This document shows positions 8,180-17,100 of a stretch of DNA of 20,265 bases, piece by piece. Numbering within the stretch: the stretch's first letter is position 1; each line of letters begins with the position of its first letter. A program made the position numbers and the translations under genes. This DNA comes from Lachnospiraceae bacterium (GTDB lineage Bacteria > Bacillota > Clostridia > Lachnospirales > Lachnospiraceae). The stretch covers positions 1 to 20,265 of the forward strand of contig JAFVEU010000153.1 of the NCBI GenBank assembly GCA_017475845.1. Reading direction: 5' to 3'. A model generated the notes under the pieces. The model saw only the letters and a list, made by a program, of their open reading frames with translations, made no database searches and had not been told where the DNA came from.

Positions 8180-9231
8180 CAGATGCCGCCGTAATTCTCC
8201 CTGCAGATCTCGTCCCACTTTTCGTTGTATTCGTCTATATTGCTTTCATCCACCTTCACCTCTATGAGCTTCATGGGCTTTGCATAGAGCTTCATTCCCA
8301 TAAGGGTCTTATTCTTAAGGTAGTCCGGGAAGAGCTCGTGGACCGTATCCTGCATGATGTTCACGGTCTCCACGTCATATCTTATCCCTCTGGAGGCCGC
8401 AAAGACAAAGGAACGTATATAGTAATTGATAACGAAAAACCACTCCACCAGCTCATGCTGGGCTTCAAGGGAGCCGTCCTCCTTAAGCACCTCATAGGTA
8501 GCCATCCAGGTCTTTGCGTTGTCGTCCCGCCTTTTTAAGTCTATCATCAGGTTATAGGTGGAGCTTATGGAATTCTGGAAGTATCTGTGAAGGTACTCAT
8601 TCAGCTCGTATAAGCGTCTCATATGCATGTATGCGGGAGTGGTGAAAAGGCTTTCCTCGTCAAAGACTCCCTCCGCAAACTTAAGCTTATGCTCCAGCAC
8701 AAATTCGCGGAGAAACAGCTTATCCCAGCATCCCCTGAGTAAGGGCGACCCGCCGTGGGCGAAATAGTGAAGCCTCTGCTCATCATTTTCCAGAACGATC
8801 ATCCTGTCCTTCTTATCGCTTCTGGTATTCGGATCATCATTTGAGGGATCCCCGTAAACCTTTTTCGAGAGATAGTTTACTATCTCCGCCCCGTTCTGTT
8901 TTGCTGCCCTGTAAACCTTCTCAAGAGCTGAGGGCACAAGCCAGTCATCCGCATCCAGATATGCGATATATTCCCCGTGACAGTAATCAAGGGCGATATT
9001 CCTTGCAGCCCCCTGCATCACATTCTTTTCAAGGGGGATCACACAGATATTGTCGGGATACTTCATCTCCCATAAAAGGAGCTTCCCCAGAGTCGCATCC
9101 TTTGATGCGTCATTTACAAGGATGATCTCCAGATTTCCGATGCCTATTGTCTGCTTCTCCAGTGACTCCATGCACCTGTCGATGAACATGCTCACATTGT
9201 AGCAGGGAATGATAACGCTGATCTTAATCAT
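8179..9231 (-). CDS. Family 2 glycosyltransferase (paralogue A)
   Basis: First gene of a three-gene glycosyltransferase operon; 350 residues. GT-A features are ISVIIPCYNVSMFIDRC at the N terminus, VND (39-41), MQGAARNIA (72-80) and YLDADDW with the D-A-D metal site at 93-95. The middle carries LLRGCWDKLFLREF and LKFAEGVFDEESLF, also present in the next gene, and RRDDNAKTW is shared too. It lacks transmembrane helices and TPR repeats. The start ATG at 9231 has GGAGG nine bases upstream and a promoter -10 box close by. Sugar donor and product are unknown; no polymerase, flippase or sugar-nucleotide synthesis gene is visible nearby, so this is a small decorating set rather than a complete polysaccharide cluster. 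Confidence 0.88.
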   Translation of the reverse strand: MIKISVIIPCYNVSMFIDRCMESLEKQTIGIGNLEIILVNDASKDATLGKLLLWEMKYPDNICVIPLEKNVMQGAARNIALDYCHGEYIAYLDADDWLVPSALEKVYRAAKQNGAEIVNYLSKKVYGDPSNDDPNTRSDKKDRMIVLENDEQRLHYFAHGGSPLLRGCWDKLFLREFVLEHKLKFAEGVFDEESLFTTPAYMHMRRLYELNEYLHRYFQNSISSTYNLMIDLKRRDDNAKTWMATYEVLKEDGSLEAQHELVEWFFVINYYIRSFVFAASRGIRYDVETVNIMQDTVHELFPDYLKNKTLMGMKLYAKPMKLIEVKVDESNIDEYNEKWDEICRENYGGI

Positions 9232-9255
9232 AAAAAACCGCCTCCATGGTATAAG

Positions 9256-9264
9256 ATTATAACA
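9256..9264 (-). promoter_or_regulatory. Extended -10 promoter of the glycosyltransferase operon
   Basis: The minus strand reads TGTTATAAT, a perfect -10 hexamer with the extended TGn element. No good -35 box lies 16-18 bases upstream, which extended -10 promoters tolerate. The inferred transcription start is near 9249, which gives an 18-base leader containing the GGAGG ribosome binding site (9241-9245) before the ATG at 9231. Confidence 0.55.
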
Positions 9265-9352
9265 CAGAAACGGTTGTTTTATACTATATGTTTGATAATA
9301 CCCGTGCGCCGGCCGTCACGCAGCAGCCTTCCGGATCTTAGAACCAAAAAAG

Positions 9353-9637
9353 TCAGTTGTTCTGCTTCATGGACTTGATGGGGATATTGGCGTAAAGAGC
9401 GGGAACGGTGGAACCCTTTGCCCTGTCTTCGCCTTCCGCATCCACCTGGGTTATCTTTATATCCAGTCCCTCCTGATCTATCTCCACATACTTTGCAAGA
9501 ACCTGGATGATATCGTTCTTTATCCTCTCCATTATCTCCGGATTAACGGCACTCCTGTCGGAGACGAGCACCATCTTCAGCCGGTCCTTCGCAATCTCGC
9601 TGGTATTTTTCTTCCTGAACAGATCTATAAATCTCAT
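9353..9637 (-). CDS. minE: Cell division topological specificity factor MinE
   Basis: MinE stimulates MinD ATPase and displaces MinC from MinD, causing Min oscillation and keeping the division inhibitor away from midcell. The 94-residue length is typical. The N-terminal membrane-contact helix MRFIDLFRKK is followed by the MinD-binding region SEIAKDRLKMVLVSDR, then the dimerisation part with PEIMERIKNDIIQVLAKYVEID and LDIKITQ. The ribosome binding site is AAGGAGG. It begins 19 bases after minD ends and is the last gene of minCDE. Having MinE rather than only DivIVA/MinJ places this organism among Clostridia with an oscillation-type system. Confidence 0.96.
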   Translation of the reverse strand: MRFIDLFRKKNTSEIAKDRLKMVLVSDRSAVNPEIMERIKNDIIQVLAKYVEIDQEGLDIKITQVDAEGEDRAKGSTVPALYANIPIKSMKQNN

Positions 9638-9656
9638 GGTGTAGCGGCCTCCTTCA

Positions 9657-10445
9657 TCAACCCTTAAACAATTCGCCTATCTTTGCAAAAAAGCCCTTCT
9701 TTGCTTCCAGGTTAAGGAAGGGAACATCCTCTCCCATGATCCTTTTACAGATATTCATATAGGACTGTCCCACAAGAGTATCCTCGCCTGCAAGAGGTGT
9801 ACCGGTATTGGTGGAGACCACGATCTTCTCGTCATAGGGAACCACCCCTATAAGATCTATGGAAAGAACCTCCACAACGTCCTCGGCAGTCATCATGTTT
9901 CCGTGCTTCACCATATCCACATTAAGCCTGTTTACGATAAGGCGGATGTTCTTTATCTCATTGGCCTCCAGAAGACCTATGATACGGTCTGCATCGCGGA
10001 CAGCGGAAACCTCCGGTGTTGTGACCACAAGAGCCCTGTCGGCAGCGGCAATGGCATTTTTGAAGCCCTGCTCTATACCTGCGGGACAGTCAAGGATTAT
10101 GTAGTCAAAATCCTTTCTGAGCTCCTCCACCAGTTCCCTCATCTGATCGGGGGTGACAGCATCCTTGTCCCTGGTCTGTGCTGCGGGAAGGAGATAGAGT
10201 CCGTCGGTCTTCTTATCCTTGATAAGAGCCTGGGATATCTTGCAGTTTCCGTCCACCACATCCACCAGATTGTAGACTATCCTGTTCTCCAGTCCCAGAA
10301 CAACGTCCAGATTCCTTAAGCCTATATCCGTATCAACCAGAACCACCTTTTTATCCAGCTTTGAAAGTCCGGTTCCCAGGTTGGCTGTTGTAGTGGTCTT
10401 TCCCACTCCTCCTTTTCCGGAAGTCACAACTATTACTTCTGCCAT
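9657..10445 (-). CDS. minD: Septum site-determining ATPase MinD
   Basis: MinD is a ParA-family ATPase that dimerises with ATP on the membrane and recruits MinC. The 262-residue protein has the deviant Walker A KGGVGKTT (11-18) with the signature lysine K11, the switch I segment DTDIGLRNLD, and DCPAGIE as Walker B/switch II. The C-terminal GFFAKIGELFKG is the amphipathic membrane-targeting helix, required for membrane cycling. The ATG has an AAAGGAG ribosome binding site. It lies 57 bases downstream of minC and directly upstream of minE, the canonical order. Confidence 0.97.
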   Translation of the reverse strand: MAEVIVVTSGKGGVGKTTTTANLGTGLSKLDKKVVLVDTDIGLRNLDVVLGLENRIVYNLVDVVDGNCKISQALIKDKKTDGLYLLPAAQTRDKDAVTPDQMRELVEELRKDFDYIILDCPAGIEQGFKNAIAAADRALVVTTPEVSAVRDADRIIGLLEANEIKNIRLIVNRLNVDMVKHGNMMTAEDVVEVLSIDLIGVVPYDEKIVVSTNTGTPLAGEDTLVGQSYMNICKRIMGEDVPFLNLEAKKGFFAKIGELFKG

Positions 10446-10502
10446 TATGTATTACTCCTTTCGACAACTTATAGAACATTTTCCGATCCGGCGTCGGGAA
10501 AC

Positions 10503-11303
10503 CTATGACTTATCATTAAGAAAAGCGCAGTTTTCCAGAAATTCCCTGTCATAAGGCTTGATTATGATATGTCCGTCGGTGATCTCCGCCACCTCGGGAC
10601 CGTTATCCACATGACGCACGGAATTGCTTAAGCCCGTTTTTGAGAAATCCACCGGATCCTGATCCTCGGAGATAGCCAGGGAATCGGCGATCCTTATCTG
10701 CAGCGGATCCATGTTGAGAGCCATTACAAATGCCGTGCTGTCACCGTAAACCCCTGCCCCTGCAATGCCCGTAAGTGTTCCGATAACGAAGACGCTTCCA
10801 CCCGCGGAAACGCTGGCTCCGTTCTTCACATCTCCCAGGATTATAAGGCTCTGCTCAGCTTCATAGCTCATACCTGAACGAAGGGATCCTATGTGTATCT
10901 CGGCATTCCTTCCGTCCACTCCCGTAAGGCTGCTGATCTTCTCCTTTAACTTCTGGTTTTCTTCGGTGAGTTCATCTATCTTCTTATCCTTTTCGGCATC
11001 GGATACAGCGTTTTCCTTCTTTATGCCTTCATTGAGCTTTTCATCCAGCTCCTTGTTTTCCGTGATAACGGCATTGATCCTGAGCTTGGTCTTTTCCTTT
11101 ATGACATCCAGGATCTTCCCGGTCTCTTCCTCGGAAAGATTTCTTCCCTCCACCTTCAGCACTATCCTGGAGGTTCCGAAAAAAGATGCGGCCGATTCAA
11201 ACTTTCCGGAGATCTGCGGCAGCAGCTCATCAAAGGACGGTCCCTCGTTCAGCTTAAGGACTATACCTGACTTCACTCCTTTAATCGTTACGTTCTGTTC
11301 CAT
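10503..11303 (-). CDS. minC: Septum site-determining protein MinC with coiled-coil linker
   Basis: MinC, activated by MinD, inhibits FtsZ polymerisation away from midcell. The N-terminal FtsZ-interacting domain covers about residues 1-78 (ITIKGVKSG-type start, with the FFGTSRIVLKVEGRNLSEEE region). The C-terminal beta-helix domain that binds MinD spans about 137-235, with the family segment IGSLRSGMSYEAEQSLIILG and SAGGSVFVIGTLTGIAGAGV. Between them, about residues 82-128 form a long charged helix (KELDEKLNEGIKKE, KIDELTEENQKLKEKISSL) that looks like a coiled coil. This makes the protein 266 residues, longer than the usual 220-235. First gene of minCDE, with a candidate promoter at 11377-11405 and a short AGGTGG ribosome binding site. 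Confidence 0.93.
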   Translation of the reverse strand: MEQNVTIKGVKSGIVLKLNEGPSFDELLPQISGKFESAASFFGTSRIVLKVEGRNLSEEETGKILDVIKEKTKLRINAVITENKELDEKLNEGIKKENAVSDAEKDKKIDELTEENQKLKEKISSLTGVDGRNAEIHIGSLRSGMSYEAEQSLIILGDVKNGASVSAGGSVFVIGTLTGIAGAGVYGDSTAFVMALNMDPLQIRIADSLAISEDQDPVDFSKTGLSNSVRHVDNGPEVAEITDGHIIIKPYDREFLENCAFLNDKS

Positions 11304-11376
11304 AATCCACCTGTTATCCTTTTCGATTACAACAAGTCAATACCGGACTTTTATAAAAAACCCGACACGCCTCAAT

Positions 11377-11405
11377 ATAATACACTATCCTTCTGATTTT
11401 TTAAA
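11377..11405 (-). promoter_or_regulatory. Candidate promoter of minCDE
   Basis: On the minus strand the boxes are TTTAAA (-35, 11400-11405) and TATTAT (-10, 11377-11382) with a 17-base spacer. The inferred start is near 11370, giving a leader of about 66 bases. The -35 box is weak. A TTGACT further downstream would place the start inside the ribosome binding site and was not chosen. Confidence 0.45.
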
Positions 11406-11423
11406 GTAACAATTTATGTAACT

Positions 11424-11444
11424 GTAACTGCTCAGAGCAGTCAC
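11424..11444 (-). terminator. Hairpin after the EAL/GGDEF gene
   Basis: A nine-pair stem (GUGACUGCU with AGCAGUUAC, one G-U pair) with a three-base loop starts 13 bases after the stop at 11457. An A-rich stretch precedes it. The tail is only moderately U-rich (AGUUACAUAAAUUGUUACUUU) with no long U run, so this is a possible intrinsic terminator and separates the gene from the minCDE promoter. Confidence 0.45.
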
Positions 11445-11456
11445 CTGCTTTTTGGT

Positions 11457-13967
11457 TTAATATCCCCCGGTGAAGCGTCTCATCCTCTCCACCTGGTCGT
11501 TCATCCGCTTCATGGTAGCGGAATAAAGGGCTTCCGCGCTTCCGCATTCGGAATAGGCCGCATAACCAGCCGAAGTGTAGATGGTGCATGGCCTGCCGTC
11601 CACTTCTCTTATGCTTCTTATTTCATTGCTGATATTCTGCATAAGGGAAGGACCTTCCTCCTTCTTTTCAACCTGCCGCACGATAAGGAAGAGATTGTTC
11701 CCGGGCCTGCCGATCACGGCGGTGTTCCCCGCCATCCTTAAAAGCCGCTCTGAGATCACCTTCATTATCCTGTCCATATGCTCTTTCCCGAACTCCTCCC
11801 TGATATCCCTGTAATCGTGGATATGTATGGCTATCATGGCGAAATCCATGTTGTTCTCTTCATATGCCTCCCTATAGGAAGCAACGGATTCCATGAGACC
11901 CCGGATATTTAATACTCCGGTAACGGGATCGGTAATGGATGCATTCCTTGCGTTTTCATAGCGGGATGTCCTTTCTGTCACGTCCCTGAAGTAACCCACC
12001 AGGCCCACTATGTTTCCGTTCTTGTGAATGGGTGCCTTATTTACGATGATATCCCTGTTCTCACCTTTTGCTATGCATTTCCCCACAACATAATTAATGA
12101 CCTCGCCGGAGCCTATGACCCTTTCTTCATCCGTCTTAAAGGGAACGGGATCCACATGCCAGTTCATGTCCTCATCCGTTTTTCCGATGACCTCGGCCTC
12201 GGACTCAAAGCCGTAATAATCAAGGAAGGTTTTATTGACACCTAAGAACCTTCTTTCCCTGTCCTTCCAGAAAATACCCACGGGAAGGGATTCCACGGCA
12301 CTCCTCCACAGATCCTCGTCTTCAATGACATCATCCCCGTGTTCCCCGTTATCCACCCCGGTGGATACTATGGAACTCAATTCCATAAGGAGGGCCAGCT
12401 GCTTTTCATCCACATTCATTATGCAGTTAAGAAACCTCTTCTCCCCGTCATGGCTCCGTTCCATGATGATGAACTGTTCCTTCCAGGCATAGTTCCCGTT
12501 TTCGGTCCTGAAGCGGAAACAGCCGGAGATAAAGCTCCTCCCCGAATTCCTGATCCTCTCCCTTATGGTCTTCGGATCGATGAACTGCCTGTATCTCTCC
12601 CTGTCCTCGGGGTATATCTCCTGTTTGATATAAGCTGCCACATTGGCGGAATAGGAATTGCCCTCGTACTGTCCCACGTATTCCGTATCCTTATAGAGAG
12701 TGGTCACCAGGTCCTTATCCTGGTCAAAGAGCGCTACCCTGTCAAATATGGAGAACACTCCGTCCAGCGCGTCATTTATCTTCTCCAGATGGTTTACCCT
12801 GGAATCCATGGAGAGGTTAATGAGCTCCGCTTCGCAGGCATCCTTCTTTCCCGTCCCCACCAGATAGTTGACCTTTCCTATGCAGTAGTCTCCGTTCCAG
12901 ACAAAATCAATGACCTGCTCCTTCTTTTTCTCCCTGGCCCTCTTTAACATATTGGCGAACTTGAAATTGACATTGTACTCCTGATCGTTGCAGAGCCTGT
13001 CAAGGAAATCAAAGGTGTTTATATCCAGACTGTTCAGATTCATCCGGAACCGGTCATTGATATAAAGGAAGCGCATGCTCTTATTGCTGTACTCAATAAG
13101 GGCATAGGGGGTATTGCTCTTTTCCCTGACGTCTATCCTTCCCAGTATATCGTAATACTCCTTTTCTCCAAGAGACTCCGCCGAGAGTCCCTTTTCCCTG
13201 AGGAAGGGAACCAGATCCCAGTAAAACATGGGCTTTCCAAAATAGAAGCCCTGCATCTTTTCACAGCCCGCCCTGTTTAAGAAGTCTATCTGCTCCCGGG
13301 TCTCCACTCCCTCTGCAGTAGAGGTAAGGTTAAGGGATTTTGCCATGGAACAGAGATATTCTATGATCTTTTTCGACCTGTCATCATCCCCCCATAAAAG
13401 CCTCATATCTATCTTCAGCTCGTCAAAAGCGTAGTCCTTCAGAATGTTTATGGAGGAGTGGCCGCTTCCGAAATCGTCCATGACGATATCGTACCCCTCT
13501 TCGTGAAGCTGGTTTATCTTATTCTTTATAAGCTCCCTGTCGTGGGATATGAGCCTCTCATTTATCTCCACCCTTATCATCTGGCGGGGGATCCTGTTTT
13601 CCTCCACCTCTTTGTTTAATATGGAGATTATGTCGCAGAGCTCGAAATCCAGCCATGAAAGATTGAAGGAAATGGGTGTAAGGGGATCTTTTCTGCCGGC
13701 GCAGTGGTTATAGTGGGCACATACCTTCTTTATCACAAAGCTGTCCAGCTTGTAGATAAGCTTGTATTCTTCAAGCACCGGGATAAACTGTTCCGGCATC
13801 ATAAGACCGTATACCGGATCATCCCAGCGGGCAAGGGCTTCCTTGCCGCAGACCTCCCCGGTCATGGCCCTGATTATCGGCTGGTAATAGATCTTTATAT
13901 CTTCCTTTTCTATGGCCTCATCTATGTGCTCGGTAACGTACCTTCTGATATCAACAATATCACCCAT
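11457..13967 (-). CDS. c-di-GMP phosphodiesterase: EAL, PAS domains, degenerate GGDEF
   Basis: An 836-residue signalling protein without transmembrane segments, so probably cytosolic. An EAL domain lies at about 15-265 and keeps the residues expected for c-di-GMP hydrolysis: E43-A-L (KEALARW), N102, E134/E137 (VEINERL), D164-D165 (MDDFGSG), K185 (DELKID), E219 (TAEGVE) and Q239 (QGFYFGKP). A degenerate PAS-like segment (about 280-390) and a further PAS-like region (400-520) follow. A clear PAS lies at 552-665 (AVESLPVGIFWKDRERRFLGVNKTF, ending RDVTERTSRYE). The C-terminal GGDEF fold (676-800) has RPGNN where the catalytic GGDEF should be, so it should not make c-di-GMP and may act as a GTP sensor or a fold remnant. 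The order EAL-first is the reverse of the common GGDEF-EAL form. The start has AGGAG seven bases upstream. The stop is followed by a hairpin. Confidence 0.9.
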   Translation of the reverse strand: MGDIVDIRRYVTEHIDEAIEKEDIKIYYQPIIRAMTGEVCGKEALARWDDPVYGLMMPEQFIPVLEEYKLIYKLDSFVIKKVCAHYNHCAGRKDPLTPISFNLSWLDFELCDIISILNKEVEENRIPRQMIRVEINERLISHDRELIKNKINQLHEEGYDIVMDDFGSGHSSINILKDYAFDELKIDMRLLWGDDDRSKKIIEYLCSMAKSLNLTSTAEGVETREQIDFLNRAGCEKMQGFYFGKPMFYWDLVPFLREKGLSAESLGEKEYYDILGRIDVREKSNTPYALIEYSNKSMRFLYINDRFRMNLNSLDINTFDFLDRLCNDQEYNVNFKFANMLKRAREKKKEQVIDFVWNGDYCIGKVNYLVGTGKKDACEAELINLSMDSRVNHLEKINDALDGVFSIFDRVALFDQDKDLVTTLYKDTEYVGQYEGNSYSANVAAYIKQEIYPEDRERYRQFIDPKTIRERIRNSGRSFISGCFRFRTENGNYAWKEQFIIMERSHDGEKRFLNCIMNVDEKQLALLMELSSIVSTGVDNGEHGDDVIEDEDLWRSAVESLPVGIFWKDRERRFLGVNKTFLDYYGFESEAEVIGKTDEDMNWHVDPVPFKTDEERVIGSGEVINYVVGKCIAKGENRDIIVNKAPIHKNGNIVGLVGYFRDVTERTSRYENARNASITDPVTGVLNIRGLMESVASYREAYEENNMDFAMIAIHIHDYRDIREEFGKEHMDRIMKVISERLLRMAGNTAVIGRPGNNLFLIVRQVEKKEEGPSLMQNISNEIRSIREVDGRPCTIYTSAGYAAYSECGSAEALYSATMKRMNDQVERMRRFTGGY

Positions 13968-14006
13968 TTATCTTCTCCTGTGGTTTTAAGTGCCTATTCC
14001 GGAACA

Positions 14007-14019
14007 TGCGCCATGCGCA
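14007..14019 (-). repeat. Short inverted repeat upstream of the EAL gene
   Basis: On the minus strand TGCGC-ATG-GCGCA forms a five-pair GC-rich stem just after the terminator U run and 39 bases before the EAL gene start. I see no convincing promoter between the terminator and this gene, so transcription could come from readthrough or from a promoter I do not recognise. Possibly an operator. Confidence 0.3.
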
Positions 14020-14020
14020 C

Positions 14021-14057
14021 AAAAAAAAGCAGTAAACTGCTTTAGTTTACTGCTTTT
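14021..14057 (-). terminator. Strong intrinsic terminator of the large surface protein gene
   Basis: The minus strand RNA has GCAGUAAACU pairing perfectly with AGUUUACUGC (14044-14053 with 14029-14038) across a five-base loop, extended by A-U pairs, followed by an eight-base U run (14021-14028). This is a textbook rho-independent terminator and cleanly ends transcription of the gene at 14114. The plus strand has only four U after the stem, so it mainly works for the minus strand. Confidence 0.92.
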
Positions 14058-14073
14058 CCGCGAGTTTGACAAG

Positions 14074-14129
14074 ATGCAGGGAGCCTTAACCTGCCGTAAA
14101 TATGGAGGGAGCCTTAACCTGCCGTAAAT
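14074..14129. repeat. 28-bp tandem duplication across the surface gene stop codon
   Basis: Two head-to-tail 28-base copies, 14074-14101 and 14102-14129, differ at one position (ATGC versus ATGG at the start of the unit). The gene-proximal copy encodes the last residues FTAG and the TAA stop; the second copy lies just behind the stop and repeats that same coding end and stop. It looks like a replication slippage or local duplication, located immediately before the terminator hairpin. Confidence 0.9.
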
Positions 14130-17100
14130 CTCACATGCCACCAGATATTCTTCTTTCCCGGATCATCTCTGGCCCAGTTATCCTCTGCGCATGAAAGAGT
14201 CCCAGAGGAAGCGGGTGCATAATGTGAGCTTATGAGTTCATAGTTGCCATGACCCCAGAAATCGTCACCGACCTCATCGCTTCCCACATACCAGGTGATG
14301 TCAGAGTAGTAGTTTTTCGGATCCGGAATAGCTCCGGATATGGCTTCCAGGTAGACAGTGCTTCCGGGTTTTATCTCAATGGATCCGCTGCTCTTATAGG
14401 GATCGGTATAGACTATATTTCCGTCGGCATCGGTGTACTTTATCCTCTTCCACCCGGCTGTTGAAGCCGATCCGGAATTTCCTCCAAGGAAGGACCCCAG
14501 CTTCGCTAAAGGAGAGCTCCATCTAAGAACGTATGCATATAAGGTCCACCGGGCATACAGAGTCCGGTTTGATGTGATGGTCACCTTTGTGCCGGAGCTT
14601 ATCTGGGATCCTCCGGCGTTGTCTGTAAACCAGCCCCCAAACTTATATCCCAGTCTTGAGGGTGTCGGCAGAGTTCCGTATGTTCCGTTATAGGTAACCT
14701 CGACCTGTGAAACAGGGCAGGATCCTCCGTTGGCGTTGAAGGTCACCTTGTACTTATTTGCGCTCCAGTGGGCATAAAGCGTCTGGGCGGAGGTTATGGA
14801 CACCACTGTGGATGCGGTGATCTGGCTGCGGCCGCTTGAAGCGGTATACCATCCTGCAATGGTGTAACCTGTATATGAGGGTGTGGGCAGAGTGCCGTAT
14901 TTTGCCCCATAGGTCACATTCATGGAACCGGTGGAACAGGCTCCCCCGTTGCCGTTAAAGTTGACCTTATAGCTGTTTACAGTCCATCTGGCATACAGCT
15001 TTTCATTGGATAAAATGCTCACTACAGTGTCCGCCGTTCTCTGGCTTCCGCCGGTTGTAGCTGTATACCACCCGGCAAAGCTGTGTCCGGTCCTTGTGGC
15101 TGCAGGCAGTGTCCCGTACTTTTCGCCATAGACCACCGTCTTGCTGCCTGTGCTGCAGCTGCCTCCGTTGGCATCAAAAGTAAGATTATAGCTGTTCACT
15201 TCCCACCGGGCGTAAAGGGTCTGGTCTGCAGTGATAGAAACCGTTGTGGTGGGCTGTACGGCTTCCCCTCCGTCGGTCTTTGTATACCACCCCTTAAACG
15301 TATATCCGTTCTTCTGCGGTTTAGGAAGGGTTCCGTAGGTGGAATCATATCTCACCTCAGCCCTGTAGGTCTGGCAGCTTCCCCCTCTGGCGTCGAAGGT
15401 CACGTTATAGCTGTTTGCCTTCCACATGGCGTAAAGGGTTTCATCACTGTCTATATTCACCCTTTCCTCAGGCCTTATGGCCGTATCCTTCGGATCCGGC
15501 AGAGACCAGCCCTCAAAGCTGTAGCCTCTTCTCTCCGGTACCGGAAGAGTGCCGTATTTTTCCCCGAAGGGCACGGTCATCTCTGTTTCTTCAAGGCTCC
15601 CTCCGTTACCGTTAAAGGTGAGAATTATCTCCTTTGGCTCCCAGAGGGCGCTGAGGGTTACATCACCGGAAAGCTCTACTGTGGTGGAGGATGTGATCTG
15701 TAAATAACCCGGGTCCCCCATAAACCATCCCCTGAAGTTATATCCCCTCTTTACCGGAACCGGAAGTATGCCGTAGTCTGCGCCGTAGGTCACGGTCTTT
15801 TCTCCGGTATTGCAGCTTCCGCCTGCGGCATTGAAGGATACCGTATATCTCTTTGCCTTCCAGCGGGCATATAATTCCGTATCCTTTTCTATCCCGAAGC
15901 TCTCATATACCTCTGTGCCGCCTTCGGGAGAGGTGTACCAGCCTTCAAAGTCATAGTGCTCCTTTTCGGGAACAGGCATATCCCCGGTAAGCTCACCGTA
16001 TTCAATGCGCCTCACCCTTTCCTTAAGCTCTCCGCCGCAGGCATCAAAGGTGAGCTCATATATCTTCGGAGTCCAGTGTGCTAGCAGGCTTATATCCTCA
16101 ACCACTGCATTGTTAAAATCATATATAAACCCGTCCTTATACCACTTATCAAAATCATAGTGTTCCTTTTCAGGCGTGTCGGGTTCCGTTGCCTTTCCGG
16201 TGTATCTGACCTTCTGCTCCGGAACCCTGCTGCCTCCGTCGGGATCGAAGCTTACGGTACATACCCCGGGCTTTTCCGGATCCGCGGGATTTCCCGGGAT
16301 CCCCCGGTCTCCGCTGCCGTTTTCGTTTCCGGTTTCACTTCCGTTGCCGGTTTCACTTCCGCTTTCGCTTTCGCTTCCGTTCCCGCTGCCGCTTCCGTTC
16401 CCGTTCTCACTTCCGTTTCCGTTATCATTCCCGGTCCCGTTACCGCTGCCGTTTCCGCTTCCGTTGCCGCTCCCGCTTTCGCTTCCGCTTCCGTTCCCGC
16501 TGCCGCTTCCGTTTCCGCTCCCGTTTCCGTTTTCGCTCCCGTTTCCGTTCCAGGTCTCATTTCCGTCCCCGGGATAGAGCCCGTTTTCCGGAAGGGGGTT
16601 GTCATCAATGATATCGTTATCCGAGGGGCTTCCGGTTTTCCCGTTCTCCTTCCCGGAGATCAGCCCGGTACGGGGATCATAGAAAACATATATATATGAA
16701 TTCCCGTTTATATTATCCACTATCTGCTTCTTTATCACGGAGCTTCCGGGAGAGAGGGTACTCTCATTACCCACCGTCACATTTATCGTAAGCTTCTTCC
16801 CGGCAGTATTTGTGCATAATCTGGCATTACCGGGAGAATCGGCGTAAATAACCCCGTAGGCGTCAACTGCCGCCACAAAAGGCGCAGAGGATCTCCAGAC
16901 CGTACTCTCATGGTTCTTCGGAAAAAATATAAAAAACTTTTCACCCGTTTTCATCTTCAGGGCATACTGGTTATCCCTTCCTGTCTCGAAAAGCCCCGTC
17001 CCCGTTTCAGGCATGGGATCATTTCCGTAAACACGTACCTTCCTTCCCGTTTCATCGCTGATAAGATACATTCCCGGGGAAGTGACCTTTACCTTTCCGT

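Noticed and set aside
9300..9352. A terminator behind minE
   Set aside because: The GC-rich sequence offers only four- to five-pair stems with no U run after them.
11304..11340. TTGACT and ATAACA with 17-base spacing before minC
   Set aside because: The start of transcription would fall inside or after the ribosome binding site, so the upstream pair at 11377-11405 is preferred.
16160..16699. Long plus-strand and second minus-strand open frames over the Gly/Ser linker
   Set aside because: The low-complexity linker is open in several frames; the products are monotonous Pro/Leu/Ser or Thr/Glu/Ala repeats without sense.
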